Positions 36,515 through 48,109 of a stretch of 64,000 nucleotides of DNA are shown piece by piece (the first letter of the stretch is position 1; each line of letters starts with the position of its first letter). The notes beneath the pieces were generated by a model. The model was not told where the DNA came from. It worked only from the letters and a program-made list of their open reading frames with translations, and did no database searches. The stretch comes from Telmatherina bonti (lineage: Eukaryota > Chordata > Actinopteri > Atheriniformes > Telmatherinidae), in the NCBI GenBank assembly GCA_933228915.1, contig OW121831.1:4673627-4737626 (forward strand). Reading direction: 5' to 3'. A program made the position numbers and the translations under genes.

Positions 36515-39500
36515 ACATGCAGAACATGGACGTTTCTCCACATCCAGCTGGAAACCTGCAGTCAGCTCTGCTGGCTGCTGGCTGGAGCAGCATCCAGCCT
36601 TTCATTCAGTCTGGCACACAGATGCACCCCCCCTCACCACCTGCTGCATAAACTGTCCAAACACGCCTGATGCTGCCATGACTCACATGCCGCTCTGCGT
36701 ACACCTCTTCCACAGGCTCTCATCAGCAGAGTTTACAGAGCAGCATCTTCAGGAACAAAAAACACTCATTCAGGATTATCCATCTTCATTTTCTATGTGC
36801 TTAAAAAGGGACATTGTGTGAGAATCCTTCTAACGTTGAAATCGTGTGTTACGTTCCAGCGAGTAACGCATTGCAACCACAACATCTGCCATGTATCAAC
36901 AAGCGGTCTCAGTGCTGCTCCGACACTGAAGCAGGCTGGAACCAGCTGCTTCGGAGCAGGAGCAGGTCGTCCATGACGTGGAGATTTCAACCTCTGCCTT
37001 TCCAGAAGGATGGAGAAGTTACACAGCAGGACTTTAAACACACATTGGAGCATTCCAGGACTGAAAACACGGTTTCAGTCTAATCATCGTTCTAAGTAAC
37101 ATTTTATTCCTCTTACTGTTTACCAGGCCTGCCTGTCCATGCAGGCGCCTGGAGTCCTGACTGCACAGCTACAGAGCGGTATACAACCTTCTTCCTTAGT
37201 GTCACGGCATCGATCCGCCGGCATTAAACCGCTTTCCAGCCACCGGCCCAGTATGATAACCACTGGTGTGAGATGTGGGTGAGAGGTGGACGCCCGGGAC
37301 TCCCTCTGAAACTCTGTGTGACTTTTTGTCCGTTTTTTGTCTTTGTCTAAATAAATGAATTGATTAGAAAACGGGGCGAGGTCTGCCGGCAGAGCTGGCC
37401 GGGGTCCACCAGCGGGTCTGGACCTGATGTGCAGACCAGAGGTAAACATGGACATAAATAATCTGTATGTTGTGACTGAGGATGTGGACGGCTCCTCCTC
37501 ATCCTCGCAGCGGTAAGGTCTCCCTGAAGGCGGGGTCAGTCGCTTCCTTCCGGGTTTTGGAGGCCCGGTTTGGCGAGGACTTTAGGGACCTGCATTTTCA
37601 GGCTCCTATGGTTTCCATGTGAACGATGAGTCCCGACACTTCCAGCCGTCTCTGTCTGGACCTGGTCTGGGTTTCTGATCCCAGTGGCTCTTAATGGGAG
37701 ATGTCCAGATTAAGGCTTGAGGGTGTGTGTGAACTGGTTCTACAATCTAAACACGTTTAGTTGGTGGAGCCAGATCCAGGCTGTGTGTTTCTGAGGATTT
37801 CAGGGTTTTAAAGCCGCTTCGGAACCCAGGCTTGTGTTTTGCGTTTGTTGGGTTTTATGGCCACACATCCATGGCGACCGCACCGAAGCAGCGGATCGTA
37901 CAGGAAGTTTCTAGAAGCTTTCTGAGGCGAAGGTTCAGAATCGTCATGGCAACAGGGAGACGAATGGGAAGGAAAACGTACGGAGCTGTTGCCTCATCTG
38001 GGGCCTCTCTACTCCAGATGTAGCGGCATTCCCTTCCACGCCGCCTGCAGGAGCTGAAGCGTTGGCTCGCAGTCGGCCTGCAGACGTGGCGGCTGCACGC
38101 CGTCACATGACCAGGCGGGAACGATGGGAATGAACGTATGAGTAGATAAAGCGGCGTAATGAGAATCCAGAAGAAGCCGATACGTTGATCCTCCCAGCGG
38201 GCTGTCAGGATGTTTGTCTTGGTGTCATTCTGTCCCGCCTAGCTTTGTTTGTTTGTTTGTTTGTTGCTTCTGCCGGCATCTTGCCATCCGTGCACATTTC
38301 AGATATTCCTTCCACGACTCGACTTCTACATTTTTCTGTTCTGTGTTTGGATTGCGTCTCTTACCGGCTGTCCTTCTCTACATGCATGTACAGAAACTAC
38401 AAATAGCTGCTTATTGCAGGAGTCTCAGCACCCTGCTCCCCAGTCTGTTTTCTGAACAGGTAGTTTATGAGTCTACGAGCTTTTCGGTGGATCTTCCTGC
38501 TGTTGCTCTGTGTTTATGTCCAGACTTTGTTTCCACGCTTAGAAATCCCGCTGAGTTGAGTTTAGTTTTAGTTTTTCTAAACTCAAACTCTACAAATGGT
38601 TGGTTGGTGTGTAGTAAGTCATGTTAAATCTCCAGTGATGAATCCAACCCGTTACCGTGGGAAACCATGCAGTTTTTACACATGGATGCTGGCGCTCGAA
38701 GCACGCAGCTGAGGACAAAATGGTTGTCAAAGCTTCACTGACATATATTCCATTACATCGTCCATACAATCTGTCACTGAATCCATGATGTTGTAGCTCA
38801 GACGGCGCTCCCCCTCCACACATCTTTTCTATATGAATGATTCATCTCATATCCATCCAGCTGGAAGTTGATTCTGATCCAGGTTTCAGATATCACTGTT
38901 ACGTTAAACTACACAGGAAGTACTCGCCAATACTCTGGTGGTTGGCATAGAAACGGCTGCACTTTCTATGCCAACCGATTCCTGATCTAAATTTCCACTC
39001 CGATAAAATCCACTTTATCTTCCCAAAATTCCATTTAAATTTTCCCATATTCCGACTTTTCTGTTTTTTCATTTTTGACCATTTGTCTTTTTTACATCAT
39101 GTTAACCTATGAGGAAGGGTATCGAGTCACGGAATAGAGAACATTTATTCCATTACCACTGAACATCTTTATGCTTTCTCACTTTTAAACATGTTTATGG
39201 TAAAACATGGCACTACTTTGTCTTGTGTCCAACAGAACAGCTACTATCTACCTGCTCTCCTCACTGCAGCACCTCCACCTCAGCTGCATCCCAAACGTCT
39301 TCCTGGCTTTATTCCAGCCATAGAGGATCATTATTTTCCTGCTTTTCTCATCACTTGTTGATCTTTGGCTGCTCCTGATTGGACGTTACCGTCAGTTTAA
39401 GCTCTCTGATTGGTGGAAAGTCTGACAGGAAGTGTCTTCATCATCATGTCCAGGTGAAAACAGAGGTCTCTTAGCAACATGGTAGTGATGGTGATGAAGA

Positions 39501-39887
39501 TGTGATAAATAATGGTGGATTTACCATCTAGAGTCTCTGAATAAACACTACATGTTTGGTCTGGATTGTAAACCTCCTGGACGGATAGAAACGCTGGAAA
39601 ACCTCCGTAGACCAGCTGGAGGGTCACATGACCGTCCCAGTTATCACTCATAAGATCCGTGATGTTGCTTGGAGACACCAGAGATCAAGCGGAGCTGTAT
39701 GACATCGTATCATTCTGCTTTTCACTGCATAACTTTCCATCTATAAAATGTCTCTGAATCTTTGTCCAGCAACGTCTCTAAGCAGAAAAAACACACTCAG
39801 CTAATTTTTCATCACTTCACAGCAGCATTTCACTTTACAGCAGTTTACTGCGCTTTACTGCGTCACACACTGGCAACTGGATATGCC
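36515..39887. other. eml6 intron 1, no gene recognised
   Basis: Mostly unique sequence. A short GTTT repeat lies at about 38247-38264 and a perfect hairpin at 38940-38976. Open frames of up to 137 codons resemble nothing I know. Confidence 0.4.
38940..38976. other. perfect 14-bp inverted repeat (hairpin)
   Basis: GGTTGGCATAGAAA (38940-38953) and TTTCTATGCCAACC (38963-38976) are exact reverse complements around the 9-nt loop CGGCTGCAC. Confidence 0.9.
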
Positions 39888-41800
39888 TACAGGTGTGCTC
39901 ATTAGTGTCCATACCCTGCATTTTTCAGACAACATGAATGATAACTCTTCCTTCTCTCATGCTTAGTTTTTGGGTGAAGACATTTATTACCATTTTAGGT
40001 CACCATGGCAACAGTAACTGCACAAATAACCCTGATTAAAAGTTTACATACCTCTGAGATTTTGGACACACAAGTTGACACAAATGTGCTTAAATGGATA
40101 TTAAAGGTAACCATCCACACCTGTGTGTGTGTGTGTGTTTGTGTAAAGGCTCAGTGAGTTTCTGGGCTCCTGACAGACTCTTGCACCGACATCTCTGGAT
40201 TCTGTCGTGGCGAAAGCAAAAGAATGTCTAAAGATCTGCAGGAAAAGTCACTGAACTGTATAAAACAGAAGAGGGATGATAGAAGGTGTCCAAGGACCTG
40301 AGAATGCCAGTCAGCAGGGTTCAAACTCGCATGAAGAAGTGGAAAATGAGAGATTCTGTTGAAACCCAACCACGATCAGGTCGATCAACAAAGATTTCTG
40401 CCACAATGGCCAAGAAGATGGTTGGAGATGCAAACAGAGGACTTTGGCTGAAGTACAGGATTGTCTGAAAAAAGATGTTAGGAGTAGGACTGGGCGATAT
40501 GAGGATATACGTCGTCTGGACGATAGAAGACGTCTCGTTTCATACGAGGCTCTATCGTTTACGCCACAATAAACTGCTTTACTGCAGTATTTTACGTCTA
40601 GATGTGCTTTACGGCACGCTGTGATACATAAACATGGAGGAAGACGGTAGCAGACGTGTTTCAGAGGATAATTCTCTAAAAGATGAGCAGCCGACCCAAA
40701 CTGATGATCTTGTTCCTAAAAGAGGGAAATTTCTGTCTGGATGCGGTTTGGATATAAAAAGAGCGACGTGGAGCCGACAACAGACCAGCTCACAGTCCCA
40801 ACAACGGACTCCGACACAACTAGCTCATTTTATCACCTGCAGGAATCAGGATAAAGAATCCAGAACAAATAATAGAGTCAACCAGCAAAAGCAGCGTCAA
40901 GTGGAGGAGAAAGGTCGTAATAAACTCCAGACGCTGCAGCAGGTATTTACCTGTGGAACGTCATACGGCCATAGTTCCCCCGGATGGAAGGAGATCACTG
41001 CTGCTGTTGCCTAGCAACACCTGATACATAACTGATGACTGACACAACATTACACAGTTTATATGGTTATGGATCGTTACGGGATGTAAGATGAGCCATT
41101 TCGGGATATGAGAGTTTGGACATATCAACCAGTCCTAGCTTGGATATTTATAAGATGTACAATAAGGAGAAAATGGCCTTCATGGCCGCGTCGCCAGAAG
41201 AAAGCCACAAGCAATCACACTTACAAGATGGCCAACAGCACAGAGACAAGCCTCAAACATCTGGAACATCATCATTTGGAGTGTTGAGACTAAAATGGAA
41301 CTTTTTGGTCACGTTACATTTGGAGAGGAGTCAAGAAGGCCTGAAAGGAAGGCCATTCCTACGGTGAGACATGGAGGTGGATGGCTGATGTCATGGGGGT
41401 GTGTGAGCTACAGAGACATGAGAAACCTGGTCAAAACTGATGGCATGATGAATCCAGGATGTTATAAAAAAATACTAAAGGAAAAATTGCACCCATCAGC
41501 CTGAAGCTGCACATGGACGTACTTAGATCTTCCAACCTGATAATGATCCAAAACACAAAGCCAAGTGGACCTTTTATTGGCTACAGCAGAATAACGTGAA
41601 GGTTCTGGAGGGACCATCTCCGTCTCCTGACCTCAACATCATCCAGCCGCTCTGCGGAAATCTCCAGCAGGCAGTTCATGCATGACAGCCCAAGATTTTA
41701 CAGGAACTGGAGAAGAATGGGCAGCTTTACCATCAGAGAAGATAAAGAGCCTCATTAACAACAACTCATTAACAATGCTAACGATGCTAAACATCCTGGA
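39888..41800 (+). mobile_element. decayed Tc1-like transposon with a nested insertion
   Basis: The 5' end TACAGGTGTGCTCATTAGTG resembles the terminal repeat of a fish Tc1 family. The transposase helix-turn-helix half reads KDLRMPVSRVQTRMKKWKMR and SGRSTKISATMAKKMV (40295-40430). After the nested element the catalytic half resumes: WNFLVTLHLERSQEG, VRHGGGWLMSWGCVS, then NDPKHKAKWTF (second Asp region) and SPSPDLNIIQPL, where the family has Glu in PDLNIIEP and this copy has Gln. Several stops and frameshifts. The matching 3' terminal repeat is missing. Its right end is within about 130 bp of eml6 exon 1, in intron 1. Confidence 0.8.
40485..41137. mobile_element. hAT-like insertion nested in the Tc1 element
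   Basis: The ends are inverted repeats: TAGGACTGGGCGATATG at the left and CATATCAACCAGTCCTA at the right (14 of 17 pair). The flanking octamers GTTAGGAG and GCTTGGAT agree at 5 of 8 positions, a weak trace of an 8-bp duplication. A 126-codon open frame at 40634-41014 (MEEDGSRRVSEDNSLKDEQ...) may be a remnant of a BED-type hAT transposase N-terminus. It splits the Tc1 transposase reading. Confidence 0.65.
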
Positions 41801-41927
41801 ACTTTTTCCAGACGTGTCGCTGCATCAGATTCACAATCTGCTCAGAAATCCCATCATCTGATATGTTGTTTACCTTTACAACATGTTGGTCATGATTTTC
41901 CCCACGTGCGCATCCAGGTGTTCTTAC

Positions 41928-42124
41928 CTGATGATGTCATCGTTGTGTCCCAGGTAGAACCGCTGGCTGTGTTCTCTGGTGTTGTAAACCACTGCGACCC
42001 CCGCCACGAAGTACACCACCTCCTTCCCCGCTGTGTAGTACAGGTTGTTCCGGCACTGGTGGCCCCGGTACCCGAACACCCAGTCCAGTCTGAGGCGGCA
42101 GCCCGGGGCGCTCCGGTCCGACAT
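41928..42124 (-). CDS. eml6: eml6 coding exon 1 (start codon, HELP region)
   Basis: It encodes 65 residues plus two bases of a split Ser codon. It begins MSDRSAPGCRLRLDWVFGYR, continues GHQCRNNLYYTAGKEVVYF, and ends YLGHNDDII. This is the HELP-motif start (YRGHQCRNNLYY...GKEVVYFVAGV) shared by EML5 and EML6. The ATG at 42124 has A at -3; EML6 proteins start at the same place (MADR-type). The donor is ATCAG|GTAAGAA. The exon is CpG-rich. A second ATG 10 nt upstream (42134) opens an overlapping 65-codon frame. HELP-WD40 proteins act on microtubules; EML6's own role is less defined. Confidence 0.93.
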
Positions 42125-42734
42125 GCTCGCGCATCAGACCGTGTCGGCCTCTTCCTCCGCCTGGGTCGGTTCTGGTTCGGTTTCCTCAGATCAGCAGATT
42201 TATTAGCTTTTCTCCATAAAGGAGATTAAATGTATGTTTTTATTCAGGTTAATGTTGAACAAACATCAACAGAGTTCCGTCATTTCAGTTCCAGGAATTA
42301 TTTCCACTTATCGACCTTTAATGTTCTCATTTAAGCATCAAATGTAAAAATAGTGAAGTTTGGTGTTTATCTTCCAGGAGATGATCCATAGTTCTGCTGT
42401 TCATCTGAATTCATTTCTGGAATAATCCTGGAAAAACCATTAAAACATGAACTCAGCGAAGATTTTCCACCTTTATTGCAGAACAAATATTTTTCCTGGA
42501 TTTGCTGCTTTTTCTTGCTTCCATCTTCATCAGCCTTCATCATCATCCTCACCTGGTCTAGTTTTTACTAAGTTTACATGATCATCGGGTTTGAGGGATT
42601 CTATGTCTTCTGATTAAAACCTCAGAAGAAGATTTGATGTTTACTGGAGTTTTTATTTCTGTTTGTGCATCTACAGGTTCTGCTCCTCACGCAGTCTGGA
42701 ACATTCTCCTTCCTTCCACCTGCAGGAGAAAATG
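42125..42734. other. 5' flank or UTR of eml6, no other gene
   Basis: CpG-rich next to the start codon, then AT-rich. It may include 5' UTR or an intron in the UTR. No splice structure could be proved. Confidence 0.4.
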
Positions 42735-42908
42735 GAAGATCTGCAGGTGAAGAGGAGAAGATCTGCAGGTGAAGAGGAGAAGATCTGCAGGTGAAGAGGA
42801 GAAGATCTGCAGGTGAAGAGGAGAAGATCTGCAGGTGAAGAGGAGAAGATCTGCAGGTGAAGAGGAGAAGATCTGCAGGTGAAGAGGAGAAGATCTGCAG
42901 GATAAGAG
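42735..42908. repeat. 22-bp minisatellite, about 8 copies
   Basis: The unit contains AGATCTGCAGGTGAAGAGGA. The 22-bp period was measured between GATCTG at 42738 and 42760. Almost invariant units suggest recent expansion. Confidence 0.95.
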
Positions 42909-42924
42909 GAGAAGATGGAAATCT

Positions 42925-43565
42925 TCGCGCGCGTCCAGAAGTTCGCGGACAGGTGGAACCCTAGAAAAGGCAACTGCGGAACTGGTGGAGGCTTCTTCTT
43001 CTGGAAATATAAGCCAACCCCCCACCCGGCGCGCACTAATCCCTCCAGTTGGATCCAGCCGCGGAGAGCAGCGCGCGCGGCTGTTTTATTCTCCCGTGCG
43101 TTCACGCCAGCTCCATCCGCGCGCAGAACCGGATAAGCAGCTGTGGTTCATTCAAACATCTGAGCGTGGGTAAAATAAATAAAGTAAAATCCAGAGGCAG
43201 GGTGAGTAAAGAGGCGTCTTGTTTCCAGATGACCGAGCAGCTCCGGAGAGAGCCGAAGAGGCGGTGCGCGAGAGCCACGAAAACAAACGTTTAATCCCCG
43301 CAGATCCTCCAACTTCCGCGGCCAGATGAGAGGAGACGCGCCGGGCTCCCGGTGCAGCATCCCGGCCGGAGGAGAGTCCTGATGCTGGCGGGAGAGGAGC
43401 CTCCTCGCGCCGCCAGCCGCGCCCTGCGCGCGCAGGCAGACTTCCGGACCCCGCAGGGCACAGACGCGGACCCCTGGATCCTGATGGAGACCCTCCCTGA
43501 CCAGCCAGCCTCAGATGGTGATGTTGGCTGGTTCCTCTTCGGATTGACAAGTCTGAGCATCTAGG
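42925..43565. promoter_or_regulatory. CpG-rich block, putative promoter/CpG island upstream of eml6
   Basis: Dense CG dinucleotides, including GCGCGC runs at 42928, 43030, 43070 and 43420, 0.8-1.4 kb upstream of the eml6 start codon. Minus-strand open frames here (up to 188 codons) look like GC-driven noise. It could hold the transcription start of eml6, or of an unseen divergent gene. Confidence 0.45.
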
Positions 43566-44878
43566 GAAGCTGCGCGCGACGTTACCTGCCGTTTCCGGTG
43601 TGTTTAAAAGTAAAAGCCCCGGAAAGTCCAGCGAAAACGCTTCCAGATCTTCTCCTTCCAGAGATCCAGCGCAGGTTTCAGGTGTTTTGCTGCACCTGAT
43701 CCAACAGTTTGTAGACAAACCGCATTAATGTGAGACAGTTGCATCTAAAACATACAGCAGACCACAAACACATCTATCCCCCTCTTATTATTGTGTTTTC
43801 ATTTCTGGTAGTTTATGTCCCATTAAAATGATTCTACAAGCTTTCATTTTTACAGTTTACAGTGTGTCCAGCAGACAACCCAAAGCCAGAGCTGGAAGGG
43901 TGATTGGGTTGACACCCCCATATCTGGAACCAGATGCATTACTGTAGGACCGGCTGGTGCGACGCGATGAAGTTTCTTTACAAATGAATGTTAGCAGCCT
44001 GCTAGACACGTTTTGAAAAAGCTATAGCATGAATGTGGAGAAATATATCCTGTCACCAGTCTGGCACCTGAAAGATGATTCCTAACTGAGAATGAAGGGA
44101 CAAATTTAGAACTTTTCAAAGAGGCAACGATTTCTGCTAAAAACATTAATGTTTCCAGCTGAAGAGTTAAAGACCTCGCATCTTTTTTCACAGAAAGACA
44201 AGCAAGAGTTTGGATCTTTTTCTGGGATCTGTTTGTTTTATGTCTTGAACAAACAAAAGAAAGGCCTGGAAAAGTTGGAAATGACATCAGTTTTAATTAT
44301 AGATTTTTTTTAAATTTGCTCTCACTTTTGCTTTGAAACCACTGCCAGTTTAAATGTGTTTTATTATGTCTGTAAAATTTGGACAGATATGAATAAAAAG
44401 AGATTTTAATCTCAGCAAGGCCCTTCTTGGTTAAATAAAGATTCCTGAAAAAGCAAACCTGAACTGTCCTGCAAGTTTGAAGTATTTCCCCGCTCAAAAA
44501 TTCAGATTTTCTGCCTGACAGCAAATCCAAAGCAACTTCTCTTCTTCATGTCATTTGAAGATTTCTTCATTCAAAACTTTACTTCAGAGGAATGAGAATT
44601 AACTTTAAAGGTCTGGATACAAATACCAGTTCAGCAAACTGGTTGATTTCCAGTTATTTCTGCTCATTCTGAAAGATTCCCCCCCATTAGCCCCCAGTTG
44701 TTGTGAGCTTCATCCAATGTTCAGATGTGTTGATGTGAGGTAAAAGATATTAAAATTTAAAAAACAGAAAGTGTGAGCCAAGCCCTGTAAAAAATTCAGT
44801 GTCTTCTGACTCCTTGAAATACTGAACACAGAACAAGCTTTCATTATTAGACTTTTGTTTTGACAGGATCAGCTCAGC
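43566..44878. other. no feature recognised
   Basis: Outside the known coding part of eml6. No exon or mobile-element protein was identified. Confidence 0.4.
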
Positions 44879-44880
44879 TT

Positions 44881-45080
44881 TTCCGGTCTAACTGACGTCA
44901 CTCGACGGTTTAGACTCGGGAGGTAACCAGGACCACGGAGAGACAACACCCCCCCGACTTCTCTGGAGGGGATGCAAGGCCGCAAAGCACTGTGGGAGTT
45001 TGTGTTCTTTATTCTAAAAACTGAGATCATGTCTGCAGTTTGATGAGAGAAAACGGCTTAAAAAACTACAAATCCCAGCA
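44881..45080. promoter_or_regulatory. cluster of promoter-type motifs (ETS, CRE, two ZNF143-like)
   Basis: TTCCGG (44881-44886, ETS-like) and the full CRE palindrome TGACGTCA (44893-44900) come first. GCACTGTGGGAGTTTGTGTT (44987-45006) is a weak reverse ZNF143-type site. ACTACAAATCCCAGCA (45065-45080) is a strong one. No transcript evidence. Confidence 0.35.
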
Positions 45081-45424
45081 GCAGACACCAGGATCTCAAA
45101 CTGGATGAGAAACTGGAAGGAGAAAGTTGTTTTACATTAAATAAAGCAAAAAGAATGTCACGCAGGCTGTTAGGAGAAGATGAGTTCATGTCGATATTCA
45201 TGTTTCATACAATGAAAGAATCAAAATAGAAAATACAAAGTGAACAATGAGTCTGATGACAGAGACATCCCGCTGTGATGCCTCAACATATATATATCAA
45301 CATATAAATGAACTAGAAAAGCACTCTTCTTGCAGAAGAGCAAATGAATGTGAATGCCCTCTTATGCTGAATGATTGCATAACCATTTGGAGAAGCAGCA
45401 CAACTATGCAACCTAATATATTGT

Positions 45425-45505
45425 AGTAACGCATCAGGACTCAAACCCACAAGCGTCTGAGCATGAGCCCATTTCTTTAACCACTACCCCAGCACAGCTC
45501 ACCAT
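45425..45505 (-). repeat. tRNA-like (SINE head) relic
   Basis: On the minus strand, TGGGGTAGTGGTTAAAGAAA (A-box-like) is followed by GGGTTTGAGTCCTGA (B-box-like). Stems do not form a full tRNA, so this is a SINE or tRNA pseudogene. Confidence 0.45.
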
Positions 45506-45689
45506 TGCTCTATGCAAAAATCATCTACATTTTTTATCATTGGAATGGATTTTTTTTTTCTTTTTTACACTTCCTACAGTGTGGAATTGGCAAAAAAGCT
45601 TTAAGATTTAAATGTGTAAAGTAGCACACAAGATCTGTAAGATATAGATCAGCAGGAGGAAAAAATGACAAGCATCTGATATGATTTAC

Positions 45690-45775
45690 AAAATCCAGCC
45701 CCTGAATTTGAACTCTCAACCTTTTGAATGAAAGGCAATTCATTTTACCACTATGCCACTGCAGTTGTTTGCTAC
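45690..45775 (-). repeat. second tRNA-like (SINE head) relic
   Basis: On the minus strand, CAGTGGCATAGTGGTAAAAT carries an A-box match and GAGAGTTCAAATTCAGG a B-box-like match. The anticodon arm is imperfect. Confidence 0.45.
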
Positions 45776-46023
45776 ACCCTGGCAGGAGCACTAATATTTT
45801 TAGCCATTGGTATGGGATTGCCTTTACCACCAGTGCGTAATCAGCAGAATTGCAAAAAGATGTGAAAGATTGAACTGCTGTCAAGAAGGCAAAGATTAAT
45901 ATAAATAGTTTGTAAATACAACTAAAATTCTGAAGTCAGTAGTTAAACTACATTAATCATTGCAGAAAACCATTTAGAACTGCTTGTGTAATCAATTAAA
46001 GACTTTATTACTCAGTGTGAGCA

Positions 46024-46985
46024 GTGTTTCATTTGAAGCATTTTAACAACAAAACTGTAATATTTTACTGTCATTTCTGCAATTTTTTTTTTTTAACCTT
46101 GAAACAACCCTTTGAGGACAGACATGGGAGAGAATGTATCCTATGTGTACAAACATCCCACACTTTAATTGCACGGTTTGCACAATGTGCAAGACTGGAT
46201 TTGAACCCTTGCCCTGTATACCAATGTGTACCTGTGTACTGGTGCAGAAAATGGACCAATCGCTGAGCTGCATTTTCTGATTTGTCCAATCACAGGAATG
46301 AAGACTTTGATGCTTGAATAGTGGAACTAGCTGAAGTGAAACTAAAAGTGTAGCGTTTCAAACATTTTGCAGGAAAACAACTTTGTTCCATTTGAAGCAT
46401 TTTAACAACAATTTAATATGTAACTGCAATTCCCCAGAGTTTATTTTTTTATTTGAGTTAACACTTAGTTGTACAACTCTTCAACACAGGCATTGTGCAT
46501 TGTTATGCCAAATGTGCAGACAACCCACATTTTAAATGCAAAGCTTGCAGCAAACTTTAAGCACTTTGACAGAGCAGTATGCAGTACTCTATGAACAAAC
46601 ATCTAGCATCATAATGCAGAGTATCTGATGCTTGATTTGAACCCATCCCTTGTACACCAATGCGTTCTTGTGTACCGGTGCCCAAAATGGACCAATCGCT
46701 GAGCTGCATTTTCTGATTTGTCCAATCACAGGAAATGATTGGCAAATTTGACAAAAACCTGACAATTTGAACATTTTTACATGTTACAAAGACCAAAAGT
46801 CATAGCACATATCTCCTGAATGAGCTGAAGTTTGAAATTTGAATGGTTGAAGTGAGGCAAAAGGTGTGGGAGGAGTAGAGTTTCAAACATTTTGCAGGAA
46901 AGAAAAGCGTTTTATTTGAAGCATTTCAGGAACAACTTAATCAGTGTGAATGCGATTCACCGCGTTTGTGCCAATTCAGCCGATC
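46024..46985 (+). repeat. repeat family R1, two tandem units plus a partial third
   Basis: Units start at ATTTGAAGCATTTTAACAAC (about 46031 and 46391; a partial one near 46916). They share GATTTGAACCC (a reversed tRNA B-box), CCAATGYGT, AAAATGGACCAATCGCTGAG, and TTGTCCAATCACAGGAA, then GTTTCAAACATTTTGCAGGA. Related units lie at 52.0-53.2 kb. I do not know a name for the family. Confidence 0.75.
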
Positions 46986-47262
46986 AAATATTAAACTCTT
47001 CGGTACATTCATGAGAAGGAGGCTGTGACTTTTGTCATGGCAAACTTTTGTCAATTTTGAGATATTTAGCATTTTGTAAAAACAAATTCAGGCTTGTGAT
47101 TGGCTGAAAGCCTTTCAAACCAAATGAGGATTGGACACTGAAAAAATGCAGCTCAGCTATTGGTCAGTTTTTGCATAATGAGCTGGAAATTGCTTCAACA
47201 GGGTGCAGAGCTCTGCACCAGTTTCCAGTTTCCAGTATATGGCAGCCATATAAATACTGACA
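46985..47262 (-). repeat. repeat R2, inverted relative to the copy at 53.2 kb
   Basis: The reverse complement reads CAGCTCATTATGCAAAAACTGACCAAT, here cited in parts: CAGCTCATTATGCAAAAAC, TAAATATCTCAAAA and ATGACAAAAGTCACAGCC. The same ordered phrases occur on the plus strand at 53185-53490. Confidence 0.75.
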
Positions 47263-47493
47263 ACTTCTGTTTCGTTGCTGATTTGGCAGAGTTTTACAGT
47301 TCTGAACACATAGATATGTTTCTCAATGTAAATCTACCTTGTGCTTCTTAAAAACCAACAAGTTTTATATAAATTCATGGTGGAACTTTGCTTTTATTGA
47401 ACCTGTTTTCATTCACAATGTGTAAAGTTAGATGATTGATCCCAGTTGAGTTCTTCAACCAGCAGTGTTACTATATAAATTAGTATAGTTAGT

Positions 47494-48109
47494 TGTGAGG
47501 GACCAAGCTGGCAAAGGAACAGGAACACAGGTGGCTTCAAAAGAAAAGAGTTTTATTTGCCCAAATAACATGAATGAATTTGGCCTTTAAAAGAGGTCAA
47601 CTAAGCAAAACCTAAATCAAAGTCTGAAAATAACTAAACTAACAGATTAGGGAACATAAACAACATAACACAATAAACATACTGACCTCACAAACAAGAA
47701 ACAAAGTAGAACTTAAATACTGGCTGATCAGACCAGTTACAAAACATATGGGGTAACACATTAAACATGCTAACAAACTAGACAAAGAAACTAAACTAAA
47801 CTTTTAATCTCCCCCTCTGAGGCTGAGGTCTTCCCAAAGGCCCGTGGTTCTTCCTGCTCATTGGCTTCCCTCCTGTGCACACTCCTGCCCCCCAATGCCC
47901 AGGCTAGATCCTCCAGCAGCAGTAAAAAAGAAACAAGGTTAAACAAAACACAAACAGTTGAAAATACAGTGGGTCCTTAAATGTGCGCGCTAACAAAAAA
48001 GCAACCAAAGCATTTAAACTAAGTTTAAATATAAAGAAAACTAAGTAACTATAAATGTGTTGGTGCTTTTACTGCCTTTACATGTGTGGCCACTGGTCTG
48101 GCCATCACA
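47494..48109 (-). mobile_element. solo LTR, 616 bp
   Basis: It starts TGTGAGGGACC and ends GGCCATCACA (TG...CA with inverted ends). It is flanked by the 5-bp direct repeat TTAGT at 47489-47493 and 48110-48114. On the minus strand AATAAA near 47555 precedes about 60 bp to the end, as in an LTR R-U5. No internal retroelement genes are next to it. Confidence 0.65.

Noticed and set aside
1529..42124. Assigning the host gene as EML5
   Set aside because: Exon 3 RLASVGLDAKN and ATATGHSDR fit EML6 better than the EML5 sequence I recall (CLVSVGLDSKN), although without a search EML5 is not fully excluded.
43152..43718. 188-codon minus-strand frame in the CpG-rich block
   Set aside because: Composition-driven; no recognisable domain and no conserved start or splice context. 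Kept only as a possible promoter region.
45425..45775. Functional tRNA genes
   Set aside because: A- and B-box-like motifs are present but the acceptor and anticodon stems do not form properly; better read as SINE heads or pseudogenes.
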